From the NCBI RefSeq assembly GCF_002379585.1, contig NZ_DFUE01000025.1, positions 55,699 through 119,698 of the forward strand: a DNA stretch of 64,000 bases, in the 5' to 3' direction. The notes beneath the pieces were generated by a model that saw only the letters and a list, made by a program, of their open reading frames with translations, made no database searches and had not been told where the DNA came from. This document shows positions 1-9,078 of the stretch, one piece after another. Numbering within the stretch: the first letter of the stretch is position 1; the number at the start of each line of letters is the position of its first letter. The stretch comes from Pseudomonas sp. UBA4194. GTDB lineage: Bacteria; Pseudomonadota; Gammaproteobacteria; Pseudomonadales; Pseudomonadaceae. A program made the translations under genes and the position numbers.

Positions 1-2
1 GG

Positions 3-76
3 CGTCTTCGCGGCTGGACGCCGCTCCTACAGGGGGGATGGGGTGTTTGTAGGAGCGGCGTGAAGCCGCGAAGGCG
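3..76. repeat. Inverted pair of REP elements (REPIN-like)
   Basis: Two copies of a Pseudomonas REP face each other: positions 3-31 read outward as the complement of positions 48-76, whose core is 'taggagcggcgtgaagccgcg'. About 16 bases separate them. The pair lies just past the 3' end of the minus-strand DUF533 gene. This is the usual non-coding REP doublet of pseudomonads and can fold into a cruciform or an mRNA 3' hairpin. Confidence 0.85.
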
Positions 77-104
77 TCGGGCCTGCCGCCATCACGGGTG
101 GGCC

Positions 105-845
105 CTACACCGCTGCCAGATTCGCCTCGCGTACTTGCTTCTCCAGCTCCGCTTTCAAACCCGGTTCGAGCGACAACTGTTTGGCCAGCTCGTCCAGATA
201 CGCACGCTCCATGAAATGCTCTTCGTCCACCAGCATCACGCTGGCGATGTACATTTCGGCGGCCATCTCGGGCGTCTTCGCCGCACGCGCGACGTCGGCC
301 GGATCCAGCGGCTTGTTCAGCTCGCTGTGCAGCCACTGCTGCAGTTCGGTATCGGAATCGAGCCGTGAAAACTCACCCTCGATCAACTCACGTTCGCGCG
401 CATCGACATGGCCGTCGGCCTTGGCCGCGGCAACCAACGCCCTGAGAATCCCCTGGCTGTGTTCCTCGACCTGCTGCGGCGGCAAGCGGTCAATCGTCTG
501 CGGTTCGCCTTGCGGGGCATTCTGCTGCTGCGCCTGCCAGTTGCCATAGGCTTTGTAGGCAATCACGCCCAAGGCCGCAAGGCCGCCGTAGGCCAGTGCC
601 TTGCCGCCGTACTTGCGCGCACTTTTGTTGCCCAGCAGCAGGCCCATGGCACCACCGGCCATCGCCCCCTTACCGCCCGACAGCAGGCCGCCAAGCGCCC
701 CTGCCGCCCCGCCTTTGCCACCGGACAACAACCCGCCGAGGGCACCGCCTGCGCCACCCAACGGCGATTGGCCACCGCCGCTTTTATTCTTCAGCAGTTC
801 CTGGCCGGATTTGAACAATTGGTCGAGCAAACCGCGAGTGTTCAT
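105..845 (-). CDS. TerB/DUF533 family protein (YebE-like)
   Basis: A 246-residue protein of unknown biochemical role. Residues about 15-75 are very rich in Gly/Ala/Leu, with two near-identical GGLLSGGKG copies. A short hydrophobic stretch (GGLAALGVIAYKAYGNW) follows, and from about residue 125 there is a helical TerB-like/DUF533 domain. This matches the YebE/DUF533 family, usually predicted to be inner-membrane associated. I start at the ATG at 845 (MNTRGLLDQ), because a GAGG lies 9 bases upstream; an ATG five codons earlier has no better ribosome site. It appears monocistronic, with opgD diverging about 260 bp away. Family assignment is fairly sure; function is not known. Confidence 0.85.
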   Translation of the reverse strand: MNTRGLLDQLFKSGQELLKNKSGGGQSPLGGAGGALGGLLSGGKGGAAGALGGLLSGGKGAMAGGAMGLLLGNKSARKYGGKALAYGGLAALGVIAYKAYGNWQAQQQNAPQGEPQTIDRLPPQQVEEHSQGILRALVAAAKADGHVDARERELIEGEFSRLDSDTELQQWLHSELNKPLDPADVARAAKTPEMAAEMYIASVMLVDEEHFMERAYLDELAKQLSLEPGLKAELEKQVREANLAAV

Positions 846-1104
846 CGAAATGGGCCTCATTGAGTAGGTAACGGTTTAGACGAGAGTACGAGCATTCGGT
901 TGCGAGCCCGGAGCAGGGATGTGCTTCCAGATGTTGCGCACCTGGCCATCCGCTGATTATTTTTTTACAGATGTTTGCGAACCCATCGCCCATTCGAGTA
1001 TCTGTGTAAAGTTCGATGCGTTTGGCCAAGGCATGGCCAAGCCTACCTACTTGAACCCTTACAGCCGCTGGGAGTGGCCGGGTTTCATCCAGAACGGGTT
1101 ATCT

Positions 1105-2717
1105 ATGCACCGCAGGAACCTTCTGAAAGCGTCGATGGCCCTTGCGGCTTACACCGGCTTGTCCGGCACCGGGCTGTTCGCTGCCCAGGCCTTTGCAGCT
1201 ACCGCCGACGGCGACGTCGAGCCCTTCAGTTTCGACATGCTCAAGGCCCAGGCCAAAACCCTGGCCGGGCAAGCGTATGTGAGCAACAAGCAAACCCTGC
1301 CGCCCACCTTGGCGACCATGACCCCGCAACAGTTCAACGCCATCCAGTACGATGCCAACCACTCCCTGTGGAACGATCTGAAAGGTCAGCTGGACGTGCA
1401 GTTCTTCCATGTCGGCATGGGCTTCCGCACCCCCGTACGCATGTACAGTGTAGACGCGGCCAAGAGCCAGGCTCGCGAGGTGCATTTCCACCCGCCGCTG
1501 TTCGACTACAAGAACACCACGGTGGACAAGTCCCAGCTCAAGGGTGACCTGGGCTTCGCTGGCTTCAAGCTGTTCAAGGCCCCGGAAATCGATCGACACG
1601 ACATCGTCTCGTTCCTGGGCGCCAGCTATTTCCGCGCGGTCGATGGGACCGGCCAATACGGGCTCTCGGCACGTGGTCTGGCCATCGATACCTATGCCCA
1701 TCAACAGGAAGAGTTCCCCGACTTCACCAAGTTCTGGTTCGAGACGCCGAGCAAGGACAGCACCCGCTTTGTGGTCTATGCGCTGCTGGATTCGCCCAGT
1801 GCAACCGGTGCCTACCGCTTCGACATCGACTGTCAGGCCGAGCGCGTGGTGATGGACATCGATGCTCACGTCAATGCGCGCAAGGACATCGAGCAACTGG
1901 GCATTTCGCCGATGACCAGTATGTTCAGTTGCGGCAACACGAACGCCGCATGTGCGACACCATTCATCCGCAGATTCACGATTCCGATCGCCTGGCCATG
2001 TGGCGCGGCAATGGCGAGTGGATCTGCCGCCCCCTGAACAACCCGGACCGGGTCCGCTTCAACGCCTTTGCCGACAACAACCCCAAGGGCTTCGGGCTGA
2101 TCCAGACCGACCACAACTTCGCCAACTACCAGGACACCGTGGACTGGTACCACAAGCGCCCAAGCCTTTGGGTCGAGCCGACCACTCAATGGGGCGAGGG
2201 GTCGGTGGATCTGGTGGAGCTGCCCACCACGGGCGAGACCATGGATAACATCGTGGCTTTCTGGACGCCGAAGAAGCCTGTCAAAGCGGGTGATTACCTG
2301 AACTTTGGCTACAAGCTGTACTGGAGCGCCCTGGCGCCGGTGGGCACACCCTTGGCTCGGGTTGCGGCGACCCGCTCGGGCATGGGTGGCTTTACCGAAG
2401 GCTGGGCGCCGGGCGAGCATTACCCGGACGTCTGGGCACGGCGCTTCGCCGTGGACTTTGCCGGCGGCGGTCTCGAAACCCTGAAGACACCGATCGAACC
2501 GGTGATCACCGCATCCGGCGGCAAGGTACAGGACTTCCAGGTGCTGGAACTGCCGGACATCAAGGGTTTTCGCGTGCTGTTCGACTCGTACCCGACCAGC
2601 GACAGCGTCGATCCGGTGGACATGCGCCTGTTCATCAAGACCCAGGGGCGTACCCTCAGCGAGACCTGGCTGTACCAGTACTTCCCGCCAGCGCCGGAGA
2701 GGCGCAAGTACGTTTGA
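1105..2717 (+). pseudogene. opgD: Glucan biosynthesis protein D (OpgD/MdoD), broken by a one-base frameshift
   Basis: OpgD acts in the periplasm on osmoregulated glucan backbones; the E. coli protein is a beta-1,2-glucanase of family GH186. The reading frame opens at 1105 with a twin-arginine signal (MHRRNLLKAS). It matches E. coli OpgD closely up to ISPMTSMFSCG, about residue 278. Near 1933-1940 the frame is lost: the original frame runs on with unrelated residues to a stop at 2035-2037. The family sequence (ERRMCDTIHPQIHDSD onward to YQYFPPAPERRKYV) continues in the next frame to 2717. Restoring one base, for example G in TGCGGC(G)AACAC, gives an uninterrupted 537-aa protein, the normal family length. 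No slippery heptamer is seen, so this is a recent mutation or a sequencing error. The 244 bp upstream (861-1104) holds no gene. Confidence 0.85.
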
Positions 2718-2736
2718 TGGTGGGGTGTCAGTGTGG

Positions 2737-2767
2737 GCCTCATCGCGGGTAGAACCCGCTCCCACAT
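2737..2767. repeat. REP element
   Basis: Contains 'atcgcgggtagaacccgctc', the common P. putida REP core, in the orientation opposite to the copy at 2831-2863. The two copies flank the terminator between opgD and the convergent oxidoreductase gene. Confidence 0.85.
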
Positions 2768-2786
2768 AGGATCAGCTGAGTAGATC

Positions 2787-2813
2787 AAATCCCCCGGCCA
2801 ACCGGGGGATTTT
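2787..2813. terminator. Bidirectional rho-independent terminator
   Basis: A perfect CCCCCGG/CCGGGGG stem with a four-base loop is preceded by AAAT and followed by ATTTT. It can therefore end transcripts in both directions. It sits between the convergent opgD and oxidoreductase genes. Confidence 0.8.
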
Positions 2814-2830
2814 CAGTTCATCCGAGTTCC

Positions 2831-2863
2831 TCTGTGGGAGCGGGTTCTACCCGCGATGAAGCC
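2831..2863. repeat. REP element
   Basis: Contains 'gtgggagcgggttctacccg' followed by CGATGAAGCC, the inverse of the copy at 2737-2767. The two form a REP doublet enclosing the terminator. Confidence 0.85.
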
Positions 2864-2872
2864 AGCAGCCGA

Positions 2873-3979
2873 TCAATCCCGCAGATCGGATTCCAGAATC
2901 GGCTGATCCCGATGGGTCGCACGCTGGTACTGCGCCGGCCACGTGGCTTTGCGTCCACCCAGATCATCATCGGCATGCAGTGGCCAGTACGGGTCACGCA
3001 ACAGTTCTCGCGCCAACAGAATGATATCGGCCTGACAGGTACGCAGGATATGTTCGGCCTGGGCTGGATCGGTAATCATCCCCACGGTGCCTGTGGCAAT
3101 GTCCGACTCCTTGCGCACGCGTTCGGCGAACCGTGTCTGGTAGCCAGGGCCAGTTGGAATCTCGGCATTGGCCGAGGTGCCGCCCGACGACACATCGATC
3201 AGATCCACGCCCAAGCCTTTCAGGCGCTTGGCCAACTCCACCGTCTCGTCCGGGTTCCAGCCATCTTCAACCCAATCAGTGGCCGACACGCGCACGAATA
3301 CAGGCAACTCTTCTGGCCAGACCTCGCGAATCGCCTGGGTGACCTCAAGGGTCAGACGGATGCGGTTGTCGAAGCTACCGCCGTACTGGTCCTGACGCTG
3401 GTTGCTGATCGGAGACAGGAACTGATGCAGCAGGTAGCCATGGGCCGCATGCACTTCCACCACCTTGAAGTTGGCGGTCAAGGCACGTTTGGCCGAATCG
3501 ACGAAGGCCTGAATGATGGCTTTGATGCCGGCTTCGTCCAGCGCCACAGGTGCAGTGTGCTGCGGGTCGAAGGCGATTCTGGAAGGGCCTACCGGAACCC
3601 AGCCGCCCTCGTTGACTGCAATGCTGCCATGCTTGCCCAGCCACGGCCGCCAGGTGCTGGCCTTGCGACCGGCGTGGGCCAGCTGAATACCCGGCACGGC
3701 GCCTTGCGAGGTGATGAAACGGGTGATGCGCTGCAGCGGCTCGATCTGCTCATCGTTCCACAGGCCAAGATCTTCAGGGGTGATGCGACCCTCGGCGGTG
3801 ACTGCCGTGGCCTCGGTGAACACCAGACCGGCACCACCACTGGCGCGACTGCCCAGGTGTACCAGATGCCAGTCGTTGGCCAGACCGTCGACGCTGGAGT
3901 ATTGGCACATCGGCGACACCGCGATGCGATTGCGCAAGGTCAGTTGACGCAGGGTGTAGGGTTCGAGCAGCAGACTCAT
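2873..3979 (-). CDS. NADH:flavin oxidoreductase, Old Yellow Enzyme family (XenA/YqjM-like)
   Basis: A 368-residue FMN-dependent ene-reductase that would reduce activated C=C bonds, and in relatives nitro compounds, in the cytosol using NAD(P)H. Visible family marks are PMCQYSS near residue 23 (the Cys that tunes FMN in YqjM/XenA-type enzymes), HAGRKAS, the substrate-binding HGYLLHQFLSP and the YGGSFDNR signature. Length is normal. The ATG at 3979 follows a GAGGTGC. The physiological substrate cannot be read from the sequence. P. putida has several OYE paralogues, so I give no gene symbol. Confidence 0.88.
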   Translation of the reverse strand: MSLLLEPYTLRQLTLRNRIAVSPMCQYSSVDGLANDWHLVHLGSRASGGAGLVFTEATAVTAEGRITPEDLGLWNDEQIEPLQRITRFITSQGAVPGIQLAHAGRKASTWRPWLGKHGSIAVNEGGWVPVGPSRIAFDPQHTAPVALDEAGIKAIIQAFVDSAKRALTANFKVVEVHAAHGYLLHQFLSPISNQRQDQYGGSFDNRIRLTLEVTQAIREVWPEELPVFVRVSATDWVEDGWNPDETVELAKRLKGLGVDLIDVSSGGTSANAEIPTGPGYQTRFAERVRKESDIATGTVGMITDPAQAEHILRTCQADIILLARELLRDPYWPLHADDDLGGRKATWPAQYQRATHRDQPILESDLRD

Positions 3980-4025
3980 TGAGCACCTCGGTTGGCAGTG
4001 GATAAGTTGGTGCTGGCGGACGCCA

Positions 4026-4229
4026 CATCAATATGACAAACCCGTAGCAGCGGCGTAAGCCGCGTCAAGCCCGCCCCATCAATACGACAGACCCGTAGCA
4101 GCGGCGTAAGCCGCGTCAAGCCCGCCCCATCAATACGACAAACCCGTAGCAGCGGCGTAAGCCGCGTCAAGCCCGCCCCATCAATACGACAAACCCGTAG
4201 CAGCGGCGTAAGCCGCGTCACGCCCTCGC
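4026..4229. repeat. Four tandem 51-bp repeats built on a REP-like hairpin
   Basis: Units begin at 4026, 4077, 4128 and 4179, an exact period of 51 bases. They differ by only one or two bases until the last unit diverges after 'gccgcgtca'. Each contains 'gtagcagcggcgtaagccgc', a REP-like hairpin. The array fills most of the 329-bp gap between recJ and the oxidoreductase gene; I see no gene there. Because 51 is a multiple of three, an open frame runs through it, but it is not credible as coding. Confidence 0.9.
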
Positions 4230-4308
4230 ACACATCCACAACGGACACATACGACTCACCAGAGATTAGTCGACAATCCCCTGCCCCACCCGTTCCAACC
4301 GGTGCAGC

Positions 4309-6018
4309 TCAGCGCGCCTCGATGTGCGCGATCATCAACTGCACGGTCTCACGCCCACGAAACTCATTGAGGTCCAGCTTGTACGCCAGTTGCACCCAAC
4401 GCACCGTAGGGTTGGGCCACACCTCCCGATCGATGCCGAACGCAATGCCATCCAGGCTCACGCTGCCGCATTCGGTCTTGAGCACCACTTTGAGGTGCCG
4501 CTCCCCGACCACCCGCTGTTCGACCAACTGAAAAACACCATGAAACAACGGCTCGGGGAAGTGCTGCCCCCAAGGCCCGGCATTGCGCAATGCGCGCGCC
4601 AGTTCCAGGTGAAACTCTTCAGCGGCCAGGCTGCCGTCGGACAGCAACCTGCCGGTCAGATCTTCCTCGCACAGCTGGCTACGCACCTGAGCATCGAATG
4701 CCTCGCAGAACGGCGCGAAATTCGCCTCGGGCAACGTCAACCCTGCCGCCATGGCGTGGCCGCCGAACTTGCTGATCAACTGCGGGTTGCCCGCCGCAAC
4801 GGCATCGAGCGCATCGCGAATGTGGAAACCGGGCACCGAGCGCGCCGAGCCCTTGAGCAGCCCATCACCGGCATCGGCGAAGGCAATGGTGGGCCGGTGA
4901 TAACGTTCCTTCAGGCGCGACGCCAGAATGCCGATCACACCCTGGTGCCAGTCGGCATCGAACAGACACAGGCCGAACGGCATGGATTCCACGGGCAGGT
5001 CCTTGAGCTGCGCCAGGGCTTCGCGCTGCATGCCCTGCTCGATGGACTTGCGATCCTGATTCAGTGCATCGAGCTCAGCGGCCATGGCCTGAGCCGCCGC
5101 CATGTCGTCGCTGAGCAGACATTCGATGCCCAGGCTCATGTCGTCCAGACGCCCGGCGGCATTGAGCCGAGGGCCGAGGATGAAGCCCAGGTCCGTGGAC
5201 GTGAGGCGAGCGGCTTCGCGGCGCGCCACTTCCAGGATCGCCTTGATACCAGGCCGCGCACGCCCGGCACGGATACGCTCCAGGCCCTGATGCACCAGGA
5301 TACGGTTGTTGGCGTCCAGCGGCACCACGTCGGCGACACTGCCCAATGCCACCAGATCCAGAAGCTCGCCGATGTTGGGCTGCGGCCGGTCGGCATACCA
5401 ACCCATTTCACGCAGACGCGCGCGCAGGGCCATCAGCACATAGAAGATCACCCCAACCCCGGCCAGGGCTTTGCTGGGAAACTCACAGCCCGGCTGGTTG
5501 GGATTGACGATGGCATCGGCCGCGGGCAACTCATGGCCGGGCAAGTGGTGGTCGGTCACCAGCACATCGAGCCCGGCCGCCTTGGCCGCTGCGACCCCTT
5601 CGACACTGGAAATGCCGTTGTCCACAGTGACCAGCAACTGCGGCTCGCGCTGCAGCGCCACGGCAACGATCTCCGGCGTCAGGCCATAGCCGTACTCGAA
5701 GCGGTTGGGCACCAGGTAATCGACGTGAGCAGCGCCCAGCAGCCGCAACCCCAATACGCCGACCGTACTGGCCGTGGCACCGTCCGCATCGAAGTCGCCG
5801 ACCACCAGAATGCGCTGGCGGGTTTCGATGGCCTTGACCAGCAAGGTCACCGCGGCGTCGATTCCCTTGAGCCGCTGGTAGGGGATCAGTCGGGCCAGAC
5901 CCTTGTCCAGTTCCTCGGCGCTCTGCACGCCACGCGCCGCGTACAGGCGGGTCAGGAGAGCGGGCATTTCACCGAGAAACGGCAGGGTATCGGGCAAGGT
6001 GCGGGGTTCGATGCGCAT
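4309..6018 (-). CDS. recJ: Single-stranded-DNA-specific 5'-3' exonuclease RecJ
   Basis: RecJ degrades single-stranded DNA 5' to 3' in RecF-pathway recombination, base-excision and mismatch repair. The 569-residue protein shows the DHH phosphoesterase motifs that bind two metal ions: GDFDADG (74-80), DNGIS (133-137) and TDHHLPG (155-161). The DHHA1 domain follows (SKFGGHAMAAG region) and then the C-terminal OB fold. Length is typical. It starts at ATG 6018, with yaeQ lying 50 bp upstream on the same strand; the two may be cotranscribed. Confidence 0.97.
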   Translation of the reverse strand: MRIEPRTLPDTLPFLGEMPALLTRLYAARGVQSAEELDKGLARLIPYQRLKGIDAAVTLLVKAIETRQRILVVGDFDADGATASTVGVLGLRLLGAAHVDYLVPNRFEYGYGLTPEIVAVALQREPQLLVTVDNGISSVEGVAAAKAAGLDVLVTDHHLPGHELPAADAIVNPNQPGCEFPSKALAGVGVIFYVLMALRARLREMGWYADRPQPNIGELLDLVALGSVADVVPLDANNRILVHQGLERIRAGRARPGIKAILEVARREAARLTSTDLGFILGPRLNAAGRLDDMSLGIECLLSDDMAAAQAMAAELDALNQDRKSIEQGMQREALAQLKDLPVESMPFGLCLFDADWHQGVIGILASRLKERYHRPTIAFADAGDGLLKGSARSVPGFHIRDALDAVAAGNPQLISKFGGHAMAAGLTLPEANFAPFCEAFDAQVRSQLCEEDLTGRLLSDGSLAAEEFHLELARALRNAGPWGQHFPEPLFHGVFQLVEQRVVGERHLKVVLKTECGSVSLDGIAFGIDREVWPNPTVRWVQLAYKLDLNEFRGRETVQLMIAHIEAR

Positions 6019-6068
6019 GGGGCTGTGCAGGCTTCTCTATAGGTAGAAATGAAAGGAAAACAGGTGGC

Positions 6069-6608
6069 TCAACGCTCGCCCATCAGCCATTCCAACTGGA
6101 CTTCGTGTTGACCGCGATCATCGGTGACGAACACCGTGCCTTCGCTGATCATGACGTCCCACTTGATCACGCGCGGCATGTCCTTGGCCAAGGTTTCCAG
6201 CACCTCCTGAGGGACGGCGGCGATGTTGACGTTCTTCAGATTCTTTACCGCATCCACCACCTTGGTTTGCCATACCCGCAGGCTGCCATAGGCCAGCAGG
6301 CTGGTACGCTCGGTGCGACGCGAACACCAGGTGAGCCGATCGACGTCGGGCTGGCCTACCTCGATCCAGTGCAATACCCGGTCATCCAGGCTTTTTTCCC
6401 ACAACGCCGGTTCGTCCACATCCGACAAGCCCCGGCCAAACGACAGCTGCTCGCTGTACCAGAGCGCGTAGGCAAGCAATCGCACGGTCATCCGTTCCTC
6501 GGTTTCCGACGGATGGCGGGCGATGGTTTGCTTGACGCTTTCGTACACGCTGCGATCGAGATCGGTCAGGTTCAATTCGAATTTGTAAGTCGTTGATGGC
6601 TGGGCCAT
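6069..6608 (-). CDS. yaeQ: YaeQ family protein
   Basis: A 179-residue member of the YaeQ family, small cytosolic proteins with a restriction-endonuclease-like (PD-(D/E)XK) fold and no settled function. The typical start (MAQPSTTYKFELNLTDLDR), the WCSRRTERTSLLAYG segment and the end (WLMGER) are present at full length. The ATG at 6608 fits the family N-terminus. It lies directly upstream of recJ, a neighbourhood shared by other pseudomonads. It is divergent from the solute-binding-like gene at 6785; the 176-bp gap shows no further gene. Confidence 0.9.
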   Translation of the reverse strand: MAQPSTTYKFELNLTDLDRSVYESVKQTIARHPSETEERMTVRLLAYALWYSEQLSFGRGLSDVDEPALWEKSLDDRVLHWIEVGQPDVDRLTWCSRRTERTSLLAYGSLRVWQTKVVDAVKNLKNVNIAAVPQEVLETLAKDMPRVIKWDVMISEGTVFVTDDRGQHEVQLEWLMGER

Positions 6609-6784
6609 TGGGCGGGCTTCTTGGGATGTTGAAAGGCCGCTAGTCTACCCCATGCGGCGGCGATCAACGAACGCCCAGCGCCGGTGCGGGTGCCATCGGG
6701 TGTTTGATCGCAGCAGCGCGTGTGATAAAGATGGCCCATCGCGTCGCGGATCGACCCGACCCCCGCTGTCGCGCAAGGAACGCC

Positions 6785-7696
6785 ATGGATTCGTGCTGCA
6801 AACCCGACTGGCTGAAAAGATGGGTACTGCCTGTGTTGACGGTAGGGTGCCTGACATTGCCGAACGTGAGCAGCGCCCGTGAAACGGTGACATGGCTGGT
6901 CCGCGACCTGGTACCCCTGACCATCAATAATGGCCCCGACAAAGGCCGCGGCGCGGTCGACAGAATGCTGCCCCTGTTGACCGCCGCCTTGCCGGAATAC
7001 GATCACGTGCTGATGCAGGTCAACCGCGCCCGGGCCATGCAGATGCTCAATGAGCCGGGCCTGACCTGCGACCCTACCCTGCTCTGGACCGCCGAACGGG
7101 CCAAGACCATCCTGTATTCGGTACCCAGCATGAATACCATCAGCAATGGCGTGGTCATCCAGCGCCGTGACCAGCCGCTGTTTTCACCCTTCATCACCGA
7201 CGGTGCACTCGATCTGCGTGCCCTGCTCGCCAGCGGTGTCACGCGCGTGGGCATGGTCGCCGAACGCAGCTATGGCGCGGTCATCGACAAGATCGTCGGC
7301 GATGCCCCGCAGGCCCAACTCCTCCAGCATCATGGCAATAACGCGGTGGGAAGCCTGCTGCGCATGGAAAGACTGGGGCGTATCAAGGCTGTGCTGGGGT
7401 ATTTGCCGGAGACGCTGTATCACGCGCGGGAGGAAGGGCTGGATCCGGAGCAACTGCAGTATCTGCCCGTCGCCGGCGCGGCGAAGTATCAGTACATCTA
7501 CGTGGGCTGCTCCGATACCACTGCCAGCAGAGTGGTGCTGGAGAAGATCAATGAAAGCCTGCGCACGCTGCGCACAGGCGAATTGATCGGCTATTACGCC
7601 CAGTGGTTGGACCCGGTCAGCCGCAAGGAATATGTGCGCGAGTCAGCCGCGTTCTTCAACTCCAGGAAAGATGCCGGACTGAGCAGCCAACGCTGA
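6785..7696 (+). CDS. Periplasmic substrate-binding-like protein (TIGR02285-like)
   Basis: A 303-residue protein with an N-terminal signal peptide: KRW, then a hydrophobic core, then a likely cleavage near VSSA-RET around residue 30. The body resembles the bacterial solute-binding fold of the TIGR02285/SBP_bac_3-like group (TWLVRDLVPLTI near the N-terminus, GYLPETLYHARE later). No permease or ATPase gene is adjacent, so it is probably not part of a classical ABC importer; the ligand is unknown. ATG 6785 is chosen because AAGGA lies 6 bases upstream and the signal peptide begins there. Two in-frame upstream starts (6704, 6731) would spoil the signal peptide. Confidence 0.75.
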   Translation: MDSCCKPDWLKRWVLPVLTVGCLTLPNVSSARETVTWLVRDLVPLTINNGPDKGRGAVDRMLPLLTAALPEYDHVLMQVNRARAMQMLNEPGLTCDPTLLWTAERAKTILYSVPSMNTISNGVVIQRRDQPLFSPFITDGALDLRALLASGVTRVGMVAERSYGAVIDKIVGDAPQAQLLQHHGNNAVGSLLRMERLGRIKAVLGYLPETLYHAREEGLDPEQLQYLPVAGAAKYQYIYVGCSDTTASRVVLEKINESLRTLRTGELIGYYAQWLDPVSRKEYVRESAAFFNSRKDAGLSSQR

Positions 7697-7707
7697 GCTG
7701 CGCTCCA

Positions 7708-7747
7708 TAAAAGAAACCCCCACAGGTGGGGAGTCCTGAGGGGGTCA
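7708..7747 (+). terminator. Possible terminator hairpin after the solute-binding-like gene
   Basis: A CCCC-ACAGGT-GGGG hairpin (7717-7730) lies within a larger ACCCCC ... GGGGGT pairing ending at 7745. It is in the gap between the convergent solute-binding-like and DUF3509 genes. There is no T-tract, so it may only act as a 3' stabiliser. Confidence 0.35.
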
Positions 7748-7855
7748 AGCATGGCCCGATCTGAGCCATGTACGGCAGGCGAGAGACACCGGAGCACAAT
7801 GAATTCGCACCGCCATTACTGAATGAGAGCGTAAGCCACGCTCAAGGTTCCCGGC

Positions 7856-8146
7856 TTAGACGCTCGGAACGGCGAACCTCGGTGCCTGTGCAGCGCTGCG
7901 CAGGGCCGCGATCATGCAGGGCTCGAGCCGACCTTCGGCAACCAGGATATCCCGGTGCAGCCCATCGACCACGTCGGTGAACGAGCGCAGATCTTCGAAC
8001 TGGCTTTGGTTGACACTGCGCTGCAACACCGGCGCCCCTGACGCGGTGCTCACCACCAATTGGCGGTTGCCAGCGCTATCGTGACCTTCGAGGTGTACGA
8101 GGTAAGGCGTCAGAGCTTCGTTAAGCAACAGGCTGATAGTTTCCAT
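7856..8146 (-). CDS. DUF3509 family protein
   Basis: A 96-residue protein of the pseudomonad-restricted DUF3509 family (METISLLLNEALTPY at the start; the domain fills the protein). No signal peptide or membrane segment is visible. Function is unknown. The ATG at 8146 is preferred over one five codons upstream because it matches the family N-terminus; the ribosome site is weak (GAGTGG). It is divergent from the response regulator at 8396, and the 249-bp gap between them holds both promoters. Confidence 0.75.
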   Translation of the reverse strand: METISLLLNEALTPYLVHLEGHDSAGNRQLVVSTASGAPVLQRSVNQSQFEDLRSFTDVVDGLHRDILVAEGRLEPCMIAALRSAAQAPRFAVPSV

Positions 8147-8395
8147 CGCATCACCACTCACTGTTCAAATTCTAAAGGTGCATGACAATGACCCGCGGTG
8201 ATCGAGAAAAGTTCTAACCACGAATGTCAGACCTGTTACGAGAATGGCTACGAAAGATGACAGAATCACTGTAGGACGTTTCTGATTGTGCAGCTCGAAG
8301 GCGCTCGCAGTGGAAATGGACTACAAAACCCGTCGGTGGCGTACAACGGCTGTGCAAGAATCCGTCACCTGACATACCAGCAGCCGGAGCGCGCT

Positions 8396-9058
8396 TTGAA
8401 CGACTTTCGAAAAGACCCGTTGCGGATCGTGCTCGCCGACGACCATCCGATCTTTCGCATCGGCCTGCGGGCAGTGCTTGAACAGGATCCAGGGCTGCGG
8501 GTCGCCGCCGAGGCCAGCTCCCCCGAGGAACTGACCCGGTGCCTGAACAGTACAGCGTGCGATTTGCTGATCACAGACTTCATGATGCCTTCGCAGGAGC
8601 AGGCCGACGGCTTGAGGCTGATAGAGTACGTACGGCGCCACTGGCCAACACTTCCCGTGCTGGTGGTGACAATGCTGACCAATCCCGGCTTGCTGCGCTC
8701 GATCCTCGGCCTGGGGGTGGCGGGCGTATTGGGTAAGGCGAGCCTCGTCAGCGAACTGCCCCTGGCGATTGCGCAACTCAAGCGTAACAAGCCGTATATT
8801 GCCCAATCGGTGGAACAGATTCTGGCGCAGAGCGGCGAAGTGAACCGCTCGCGCATGTTGAGTCAGGATGCCCTGTCACCTCGGGAGATGGAAATCACGC
8901 GACTACTAGCCGATGGTCTGTCGGTGAATGAAATCGCGCAGCGGCTCAACCGCAGCAAACAGACCATCAGCGCGCAGAAAGTCAGCGCCATGCGCAAGCT
9001 GGGTATCAGCAATGACGCGGCGCTGTTCATTTATCTGCAAGAGCAGGGACTGAACTGA
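8396..9058 (+). CDS. LuxR-family response regulator (BvgA/EvgA/RocA-like)
   Basis: A 220-residue two-component regulator. An N-terminal receiver carries the acidic pair D15-D16, phospho-acceptor D61 in LLITDFMMP and K114. A C-terminal LuxR-type helix-turn-helix spans about 157-215 (LSPREMEITRLLADGLSVNE, SKQTISAQK). I start at TTG 8396 because GGAG sits 6 bases upstream and the receiver begins right after; a GTG at 8288 would add 36 residues unlike the family. It converges on the stand-alone receiver and BvgS-like kinase genes (9079-13296), so it is most likely their output regulator, as in Bordetella BvgAS and P. aeruginosa Roc/Sad systems. Targets are not known. Confidence 0.88.
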   Translation: MNDFRKDPLRIVLADDHPIFRIGLRAVLEQDPGLRVAAEASSPEELTRCLNSTACDLLITDFMMPSQEQADGLRLIEYVRRHWPTLPVLVVTMLTNPGLLRSILGLGVAGVLGKASLVSELPLAIAQLKRNKPYIAQSVEQILAQSGEVNRSRMLSQDALSPREMEITRLLADGLSVNEIAQRLNRSKQTISAQKVSAMRKLGISNDAALFIYLQEQGLN

Positions 9059-9078
9059 AACTTCGGGACCAAAGGCTC

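Noticed and set aside
1933..1940. Programmed frameshift in opgD
   Set aside because: No slippery heptamer, internal Shine-Dalgarno or downstream structure is seen, and OpgD in other bacteria is a single frame.
4026..4229. CRISPR array or repeat protein
   Set aside because: Units are contiguous without unique spacers; the open frame exists only because 51 is a multiple of three, and there is no ribosome site or sensible protein.
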